Assembly (NCBI GenBank): GCA_002205965.3
Contig: NADL03000049.1
Span: 372,001 to 436,000 of the forward strand
Length of the DNA: 64,000 nt
Reading direction: 5' to 3'
Source: Kappaphycus alvarezii
Taxonomy: Eukaryota; Rhodophyta; Florideophyceae; Gigartinales; Solieriaceae
This document shows, one piece after another, positions 55,533-64,000 of this stretch (its first letter is position 1; each line of letters starts with the position of its first letter). Made by a program: the position numbers and the translations under genes. The notes beneath the pieces were generated by a model. The model searched no databases. It had not been told where the DNA came from and was given only the letters and a program-made list of their open reading frames with translations.

Positions 55533-58500
55533 TGGTAGCATCGCCTGAAACCATCAATTACATCACTCTCCTCTCTGTGACTATCCATCTCCAACTCTGC
55601 CTCTACGCTGATTCTCCTCGTTTTCACTATCTCTCTTTCAATCAATCATCTTCCCTACAACTACTTCCTTCCCCTTCATTATTTCTCCATTCAATGCCTA
55701 TTCTGTCTCTTCATCTTCGCTGTCTTGCCGCCATCGGCAATTTTCATCGTTGAATTAACTAGACCTATCAGAACATCTAGCCCTGGAAGACGTCAAGTAC
55801 ACTCGCAGACCGTTCATTCATTTACTTGAATTCAAAGTCCACTGGACTTAAAACCAACCGAAGCGTAAGCGGAGGCAACTTGAAGCAAAGATATCCTGAC
55901 GCAGCTGTATCTCTACCGGCCAGGCTTGGGCTTCGCTGCCCTGCACAGATAAAGGTTTTAAAAAACGGGAAGGTGATTTGACGTGTTATACGAACCGAAA
56001 GGTTTCAATTACGCTTAGGCTTGACTGAGCAACTTCTCGTAAGAAGTCAGATAGGTAACGAGTTTGAGCCGTTAGGCTTAGTAGCCCTCCTGTGGAAGCT
56101 TCGCAGGAATCATTTGCGCATTCTTTTACTTCGCGTGGAAGTAGGTAGTAGTAGCTGAAATTCGCGTCACTCCCGGAATGTCTTACCGTGGGCCGAGAGT
56201 CTGTACTCTAAGTGATACTTCACGTTAAGTGCTGGTGCGCTACACTCGACCTGGACTAGCGCAGGGAGACTCAGTAAACTCTATAAATCGCATTCTCACC
56301 CGGTGAGTATTCGGGGGCCGGGAGTCCGATTCTTTCAACTCCTTAAGTACTCAAAATCAAGAACTTTCCTAGCGAAGAGGCCGATAGCCATTTACAATCT
56401 GAGAGCTAGCATGGATCCCTCAAAGGAATCAAAGAGACTGTTTTGTTTCGAACCGCTTGATAAGCCCTCTGACTACGTCATCTGGGCAAGGCGCATTAGA
56501 GCCATTCTTAGAGCCGATGATGCTGCAATGATTGGCTTGAGAGGCACTTAAGTTTATCTTTCATCCGGCTCGCGAAGCGAATGGACTAAACTCTATGAAG
56601 AGGCAAAAAGCGTCAATACCTCGGCCTTGGTGCTTCCGCTATGGCAGAAGTTAGACTTTGCAAATGACGACTCCAAAACAGCTCTGGACCTATGGAACGA
56701 GCTGAAACGCATTTACACTGCATCAAATGAGTAGGCATTAGAAAACATCAGGAACAAGTTGGACATGCTGTTTTTGCCGAAACAAAGGATTGGCACAAGC
56801 ATATCAAAAATTAAACAGTATGTGTGGCGAGCTCGCAACTTACGACCAGAAATTACCAGACCGAGAAAAGACATCAAAACTTATAAGGTCTCTGCCGCCG
56901 TCATTTGTCGCCTTGTCTATGTTATCTTCAAAAACAAATAAATCATTTGAAGATGTCATTAACGCAGTATAAGCCGAACTTTCCAGACGTTCAAATCCGA
57001 ATAACCTCATAACGAACACCGGAAGCAGCCCCATATTCAAGCTCATATATCTGATGCTTCCATACGACGCGGTCGTGGACGAGGGCGAGGTTCCCGATAT
57101 AGAAGAGGCAGATATGGTCGAGGAAATGGTCTTGATGGACCGTATAATTGTCAAAACAATAGGAATCCAGGAGCCTGTCATTATTGTGGGAAACCGGGCC
57201 ATTTTATCAATTTCTTTCGCAAATGCACTGAAGACGAAAGGAATGATCGCATCAGAAAGTCATACAATGAACTTGGAGGCCGACGTCTATTTTCTTACCC
57301 AGCTCACATAAATGAAATGCATGCTCAAAGTAACTTTCCGCAGGGAAACTGCAAAACTACTATGCCCACAAAACAAAATTTCGCGCCTTCTGCCAACGCT
57401 GCCATGTTTTCCATGGGGCGAAGCTCACGACTAGGTTCTCAACAACGGGTAACAATATTACCGCCCAATCCTGGTTTCGACAGCCACCAGCAATACAGAG
57501 CTAATATGGCAAAATACAAGTTCCGAAGTCAATTTGTCAAAGTTGAAGCAACGAAGAAGAACCAGGCATACATGGATTCTCGTGCCACTCCTCTTTTCTT
57601 CCACAGTCGTTCTTCTTTCATTTCTTACGCCAAAATTTCTAAAGAGACTGTTCAAGCGGCTGCTCGGACTTCATCTCTTTTCGGGAAAGGCATTGTTCGC
57701 TTTTCATTGAATATAGATGCATACTTGAATATAGATGCATACTTTGAAGCCTATAGCGCGCCAAACTTTGAGTCTAACATTATTTTTGTAAGCGTTCTAA
57801 CAGGGTACTATAATTTAATCTTCTCTGAGTCGATACTCAACTACAGCCGTTGCTTCATCTTCAAGTATTTCTCCTTAGAGACCAGGGACATCATCTACTG
57901 CATCTAATGTATTAATGGCCTCTATTATATGTCCTTAGGCTCGAAACATGGGATTAAACGATCGTATCTAGCAGAAAGACCGACTAATGCAGATGATGAG
58001 GCTTGGCATGGCACAGGAAGACATGTCACATAAGTACGGATCATTAAATTCAATTATCGCGACAGCACGACTATGTGCCTTCAGTCGAACGCAAAACCCT
58101 CAAACGCATCCAATGTGTACCTTTTCTGACTGGAAAAATGAAGAAATCCGCAGTTAAGCCGGCTGGGAAAGAGCCATTGCAATCTCTGAGCGAAGTTCAC
58201 ATAGATATCTCTGGTCCTTTTATGACTTTCTTGGCTGGAAATAGGTATGAAATTCACTTTATTGAACCAGACATTACTAAATCTGATGTCCTATCGGCCA
58301 AAAATCAGTCCGAGCTTCCTACTATGTTTCGAAACTACAAATCTATGATTGAAACTCACTTCTCGACCTTGAGCTACAAAATGACGCGAGTTCGTTTCGA
58401 CCGGGCTGGAGAAAACATGAGCACATAGATGACGAATTACCTTCATTCTTGTGGGATAGAGATCATTCCTTCACATCCACGAGCTCCAGAGAGTAATGGA

Positions 58501-59755
58501 ACTGCAGAAAGACTTGTGCAAGAGCATTGGACAAGGGCTATATTTCTCCTGTTCGACAGTGATCCCCTCAGAACTTGTGGGGCGATGCCTTGAAACATGG
58601 AAATTGGCTACGTAATTGACTTCCTGCTGCAAGAGTCAATGGGAACATTCTAATTCGCCTCTGGGACCCAAGCACGGTGATTGACTTCAAATCACCTTTA
58701 ACATTTGTTCAACCTGGCTTTGCGTTCATTTACTGATCTTATACGGAACCGGCCAGGAAATTGTAGCCAGGATCCGAGATCTGGAACTTCGTTGGAATGT
58801 AATCGGACACTAGGGTTATTCGAGTTTATATTCCAGAGTCCAAGTACGTGAGAGTTATCAGAAGAGCCGACTTCACTACTATCTTCAGGAATAAGTTGCA
58901 GGGCATCTCATCACTGTTAGACGTACTTGCTCGCCAGCATGAGATAGAAATGACTAGTGAATATTACTTACTGCGAAGTTGGACCTGATGAGTTGATTCA
59001 ATGTTTGACTTCGATACACCAGCAGAACCCAGAATTGGCATTTCCGAAGGCAAAGGCTATCGTGAACAGGGCAACTGAAGCATCAACTTTCGCAGAGGCT
59101 TGTGACATACCACAATGGGCGGAGGCCATCGATCGGGAATAAAGCGCCTTGAACAAAAGGAAAACCTCGTCCTACGTACCCCGAACCGCTGCAATAAATG
59201 GACATTTCGCGCTAAACCTTTGGCCACTACTGGTGAGCAATACCTGGCAAAGGCTCACTGCACGTTAAGGGAAGAGCGTCAAAATGCATACATGGACTCC
59301 GACGGGGAAATTTTCGATGCATCATTTGCCTCTCACGAGGCAATTAGACTCATGTTAGCCATTGCCGCTGCCAACAAACTAATTCTAGAAGGGGGCGACA
59401 TCTCAAATGCCTATCTGTACAGAATATCAGACATTCCAATCTACATGGAACAGCCTACAGATTGCTCTCGGACTTTGGCAAAGCCTGGGCAAGTTTGCAA
59501 ACTGGAGAAATCTATAAATGGAGCAAAAAAAGCAGGAAGTATACACGGTTCATACCTCAATGATAAGCTCGTATCATAGAATGCAACTGTGGTTAAAATT
59601 ACATTATTTATGGAAGCATCACCAGGAACGCACTCCGAAAAGCAGCAGCAGCAGCGTGAAGATTTCGTATCCAAAAGAAGCAATTGAAAGTCACCTAACT
59701 AAGCAGCAGCAGCCATGAACTATGAATGCTGAAAATTTGTTCTTTCGAGGGGGCG

Positions 59756-60049
59756 TGTTGGCATATTCGAACCTACAGGGGAAGAGATGGCCTTTTATAC
59801 GTACATACAGTAGCTCACGGAAGAGCCAAATTTATACAGCCCAGTCAGGAGCTATTTTCTTATTGGCCAGCACCTTCCTGGAAAGCACCTCTGTACAAGA
59901 GGATGGTAGCCAGTCGGAACGCTCACTGCTTCTCAGATACCGAAACTATATAGCAGCCCTCGACAATCTTTCTCTATATAAAGAACACGCCAGGCGTCTT
60001 TCTGACTGACCGGAGCAACATCAAACCCAACCAATTCCAATTTTCTACA
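59756..60049 (+). repeat. 3' LTR of the young copia element
   Basis: 294 bp, begins TGTTGGCATATTCG, ends TTTCTACA, preceded by a G-rich polypurine tract. Confidence 0.9.
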
Positions 60050-62756
60050 AACTCCAGCATACTTTTGCACTTCATAGTATTGTACTCCTGTACTCAGTAT
60101 AATGCTGTGCAATACTATATATTTTGTGAAGTACCGCTCAATACAGTACAGTGCAATATACAGTATAGTATGGAAAGTAAAATAGAAAGTACAATATCTC
60201 TATTTACATACAGTAGAGCATTACAAATATGGAGTATACTAGACTAAGAAAGCAATTATTGAGCAGCTACGGGAGCAATGTTGAGAACAGTTTGGTATAT
60301 TGGGCACTTTGCAGAATGTAGCATACAGCCAGTTCGTACTACACTTTTTTCTGGCTCAGGGATAGCATTCCCGACATAAAAATAAAAGCCCGTGTGTTAT
60401 CCTCTCTGGCCTGCACACTTCTAAAGTAACTAACCAAAAAAAAAGGCCGTAAAATTTGGCTCGAAATAGTAAAAAAAGACTTGGCGGGAAACGCAAACAC
60501 TCTCTTCAGCAAATAATAAAGAGACCGCTCTATAGCATTGAAACAACTCTATATAGAGGTAAATAGGCAAAAATGCTCCTGATCAACCTCACTTGCGAGG
60601 TCAGCAGCAACGTGGTCCAACTTATAAAGAACTTCCTCCCGGTTAAGCTTCTGAAAGCGGTACTGGAAAAAGGCTAAATAACTGGGCGGGAAACCGCTGC
60701 CATTTTCAGAAAAGCGGATCCTTTGTTTCATAAAAAGTTTCAGCATCATCTTCAGGGTCTGCTGTAACAAGATGAATTTCGCAATGTGCTTTTGAAAAGT
60801 ATGTTTATTTTCCTTTTTGTTTTTTATTTCTTTCGCTGACTACATTTTACAGCTCAAAACTCTCAAATTATTTCAGAACCGCTGTGGGTAGAGCAAAAGG
60901 GGTGAAGAGGAATTTTTGGATGACTCTGACGAAAGGGAGGAAATAAGTGGTTCAGTGAAGGATGGTGTTATTGAGGGGGGCTACGCATTGTTTTTCGTAA
61001 GTATTCTATATGGTACAATAAGGAGACAGATATGAAGCGGTTGTGGGTTTCAGGTATGCTACCTACATGTGCCTATTCTAAGGACTACCAAGTGCGGGTT
61101 ATTGATGGGCGAAATATGCTGTAAATCAAGTTTGCGTAGTCCGCCAAGCCTTTTAGCCCAAAGCGTCCTCAAAAGGCCTAGAACAGCGTAGAAGACCCTT
61201 TATTTAAATTTAAATCACTTATCGCAATAGAGGGATCTACACGACGAGAAGATTGCTGGTTCTTCACCTTCTACATCCTTAAATCTTGGGACCACGTCAT
61301 CCACCTGCAAGACTGTGGACGCAGTGTTCCCCACACAGAAAAAAGCATGTCTCTTCCCCTCACTGTCCGGAAAAGAGCCAATTGCACCCAAAAACGGTTA
61401 TCCGCCTCGGTATCGCTGTTATGTAAAAAAATAATTGGCCAGTAAAACCCGGTCTCGTAAGCAAAAAATAGAAAAGTATTGGCCGACAGCCAGTCAGAGA
61501 CAAGGACCGGTACTGTGTGGCGCCGCGTGCAACTAGAGTTAGGTTCCATGGCGTATCAACGACAACCATATGCACTAGTACAGTACTGTCGAACCAAATT
61601 TTTAATGATATTCTAGGTTTTTAGTACTTTCTTGCTACATTTTGAGAATTTGCTGTCTCTTTATATAAACCGTGGTCGGGAATCATTCGGGTCTTGACCC
61701 ATCCTCCCCCCCGCGACACGCAATGAAAAGGAAAATCTCCAAAGCGGTTTTAACCGATCTCTCTCCGAACCTATGGTGTGCGTATCGAAGTTAAGGGGAG
61801 GGATACTCGATAAACTCAGTTTCCCCTCTCTCCTGGTACTCAATGCGCTTGTTTATAGTCCTAAGAGGTAATAACGGCATTATCTGCCCATTTTTCATGC
61901 AAGAACTCAGCTAAAGATGCCCGAAAGGCTTCGGGCTGGAGCAATAAGGAAGCTGCTTCAGGCTCAGAGGGACCATCAATATTATCAATAATTATGCAAG
62001 TGGGAGAAAGATAAAGGAAGCTGGGTGGATTTAAGGAGGGAGAGGTTACTCTTCCCGGTGAAAAACGTAATGATAACTCGGTGGCTCCGTCATCGTCGAA
62101 GATCAGATACCCCAGGCATCCGCTGATTGAAGAAGAGGCTAAAGAAGTTTCTTCTAGCTACCCCGCGGATTCCACCGCCGTGTCACAGTTTCCAGGTGTT
62201 GCTTCATCTTCGAATTGCTCACCCGTCTCACCTGGCCGACCTTCGAAGGATATGTTCACACTAGGAGCGCCTTAAGGGGACCAATCGTGGTGGCGAGGAT
62301 TCACAGAAGATTGGATTCACAGGAGATTGAAAGAGCATTCTTGGTAGCACAAAGATCGCCAAAAACTGTGAACGAAGTGAGACGAGCAGAAAGAGGAATA
62401 AACGTGCTTTCTCCTGCCCTGCTTGCGAGATAGACTTCTTGAGTCACCGGCAAAGGGAAGTACATGAGGAATTTTGGAGATACAAAAGGTCAGTGGAGAG
62501 GAAGAACAGAGCGGTGGGGCGTCCAAGTCGTAAGGTTTGTGATTTTGACGTCACGCAGAGAATTGATTTAGGGACCCAACTCAGGAGTAACAAACACCTT
62601 AGGAAGCGTGCCTACCTACAGGAGCAACGTAGAATTTAGTCATTTTGATTTTGCGATAGAGGAAAAAGAAGAGAAAAAAAAATTGAGACCCTAATGAAAA
62701 AAAGAAAAAAATCCCCTCCATTACTGTGAAGAAAATACGGTAATATTACAGCACTC
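60050..62756. other. No recognisable gene
   Basis: 60060-60240 is a cluster of CAGTATAG/TACTGTA-like words. Frames at 60549-60770(-), 61271-61549(-), 62081-62275(+), 62215-62433(+) and 62439-62639(+) show no motif. The last three lie in consecutive, overlapping frames with charged, arginine-rich translations and might be one decayed gene. 62660-62720 is A-rich. Confidence 0.35.
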
Positions 62757-63480
62757 ACCTAAGATTCACCTCCACGCTTACTATTTGCTGATGACCTACC
62801 CCTCTACTCCCACGATCCTTCCATCTTTCAGATTCTCTTCAACGATTTTCAATGCTAGGAATCCGACAGACGCATGAACAAGCCACCTATTAAATTCAAA
62901 TGATCACTCTAGACCAGTCCCACTCACTTTTACCACTCAAAATCCAATCGACGGTAATCCATCTATCCGAAAGACCCCTTACATCGGCATGATTATCATC
63001 CTCCTATAAATACACCCGACTAGAATATCATACGTGCACATCGTAATCAAAAAGCCACACATTACTTCCTACATGGAGCGGCCTTCACTTCTGACATGGC
63101 CTACGTCCGTACTTTTCACGTCTTCCGCACGTTCTTGCGCAGCATGTACCTACAAAATCAATCCTGTTTAGCAACCTCGGTGACCTCCATCGCGACTACC
63201 TCTATTTTCAGCGGAATCTCTTGGCATACATAGTGTACTCGAGTAGCAACTTCAACACCACACATTTATCTCGTTTACAGGCCATCTTCCAAATCCTGGT
63301 TTCACCAGTATGCTACAGCACCAGGCTTCAAGTTTCATTTCCAAGCGCCAGGCCACTACCTAAAATGCAAAGGAAACCAGAAGACCACGGCATCCTTCGG
63401 AGTACATCTCCTCAAAATATACGGATCAAACTCGGTACTACGTAATATATTACGACAATACCCTCTACGCACCCATATCT
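62757..63480 (+). mobile_element. LINE reverse-transcriptase remnant
   Basis: In one frame with stops: PRLLFADDLPLYSHD (62777-62821), in which FADD is the catalytic RT motif of non-LTR elements. An amphipathic stretch follows (SIFQILFNDFQC, then RRMNKPPIKFK), then RAHRNQKATHYFLHGAAF and RTFHVFRTFLRSMYL. The FADD-to-'KATHYF...FRTFLRSMY' spacing is that of the palm/thumb of LINE RTs. The earlier RT motifs and any endonuclease are missing on the left, so the copy is 5'-truncated or broken by the A-rich sequence at 62660-62720. Relation to the LINE at 8583 cannot be judged because the parts do not overlap. Confidence 0.65.
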
Positions 63481-64000
63481 TCTTTACCACTCCGTTTAGA
63501 ACACCCTTGATAGGCCCGTAGGCCACCAGCATCGGCGTTTCTCACCTCGCGATGCACCTACCACGATACGAATTGGGCCCCCCATTTTTCTCCATCTCTA
63601 CCATCTTCCGGGGGCCCCGCGTCATCTCGCACGTCTGTGGTTCCCGGCTGGTTCCCCCATCACCGAGTGCCATGGGTATTGTCAGCCCCGCAAAGCTGCA
63701 ACCTGGACCATGGAACTTCCTCGCAACAAATTTCTCAGCAACAGACAGGTTCTACAGTTACGAGACACCACCACTGTAGTATATTCCCATCGCTAAATTC
63801 CAATGCATCGGACCTCCCTACCACATGCACCATGATAAGCCCTTGCATCGCATATTCAATTTCTCCGGACAAGGTCTTGCGTGCCTGTATTTAAGTCTTC
63901 AAAGGTAAGATCACCCTGATATTCTGGCCCGTAAGGAAGCCTTTCGTCAGGAGTGCAATAAACTTTCACCACACACCGGTCACCTCAGAGCAATGCACTA
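63481..64000. other. No recognisable gene
   Basis: Two overlapping plus frames (63552-63779, 63637-63894) without motifs; may belong to the LINE 3' region. The window ends here. Confidence 0.3.

Larger units (their letters stand above)
55240..60049 (+). mobile_element. Ty1/copia element with nearly identical LTRs
   Basis: LTRs 55240-55532 and 59756-60049 (about 98% identical by eye). Flanks AACGC (left) and AACTC (right) may be a 5-bp target duplication with one difference. After the 5' LTR comes TGGTAGCATCGCCTG, resembling a tRNA primer-binding site, then a long leader. The gag starts about 56411 (MDPSKESKRLFCF) with a UBN2-like body and a zinc-knuckle region near 57180. Protease-like, integrase, and RT with LAIAAANKLILEGGDISNAY, IYMEQP and VCKLEKSINGAKKAG (59350-59540) follow. 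GAGGGGGCG before the 3' LTR is a polypurine tract. The coding region is broken with about ten or more breaks and seems shortened at the RNase H end, in spite of young LTRs. Confidence 0.88.

Overview
This window is eukaryotic, transposon-dominated DNA with one gene that looks intact. The exception is an uninterrupted (apparently intronless) isoprenylcysteine O-methyltransferase on the minus strand at 7591-8190. Almost everything else that can be recognised is a mobile element, mostly decayed, often nested. Intron-poor host coding, many Ty1/copia elements (several with the compact CoDi/GalEa/PyRE-like style of integrase and RNase H known from diatoms, marine animals and red algae), Tc1-like and Plant_tran/Harbinger-like DNA transposons, and LINEs with a C-terminal zinc finger plus nuclease-like domain would fit a red alga such as a florideophyte. 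That assignment is inference and is not proven by the sequence.

Layout. 0.2-2.7 kb: two minus-strand, strongly decayed copies of a LINE whose reverse-transcriptase C-terminus is recognisable. 2.7-7.6 kb: no intact gene, one ankyrin-like relic. 7.6-8.2 kb: the methyltransferase gene. 8.6-9.4 kb: a well-preserved 3' copy of the same LINE. 9.6-11.2 kb: a decayed, unidentified transposase-like gene. 11.2-14.4 kb: mostly featureless. 14.4-15.7 kb: a 22-24 bp minisatellite followed by a broken Plant_tran/Harbinger-like transposase. 17.5-42.1 kb: a graveyard of Ty1/copia elements on both strands. Here a 5.7-kb element with recognisable LTRs and an ATTTT target duplication (26980-32712) sits inside an older copia element. 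A 5'-truncated LINE (34397-35036) and a Tc1-like element (36451-37801) lie at the edges of another copia fragment. 44.9-50.6 kb: a minus-strand Ty3/gypsy fossil. 50.6-52.8 kb: a Tc1/IS630-like element with clean terminal inverted repeats and TA duplication. 53.6-55.2 kb: a small inverted-repeat element carrying a second Tc1-like element with related termini. 55.2-60.0 kb: a copia element with about 98% identical LTRs. 62.8-63.5 kb: a remnant of another LINE reverse transcriptase.

The window also carries recurrent short palindromic sequences: variants of GTACTGTACAGTAC at many sites, and a 20-bp TGATCA...GATCAGT motif four times between 8.5 and 11.5 kb. No tRNA, rRNA, CRISPR array or bacterial-type operon was seen. 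The elements do not form a pathway; their value is as a dated stack of insertions, and the single host gene probably belongs to prenylated-protein (CaaX) maturation.
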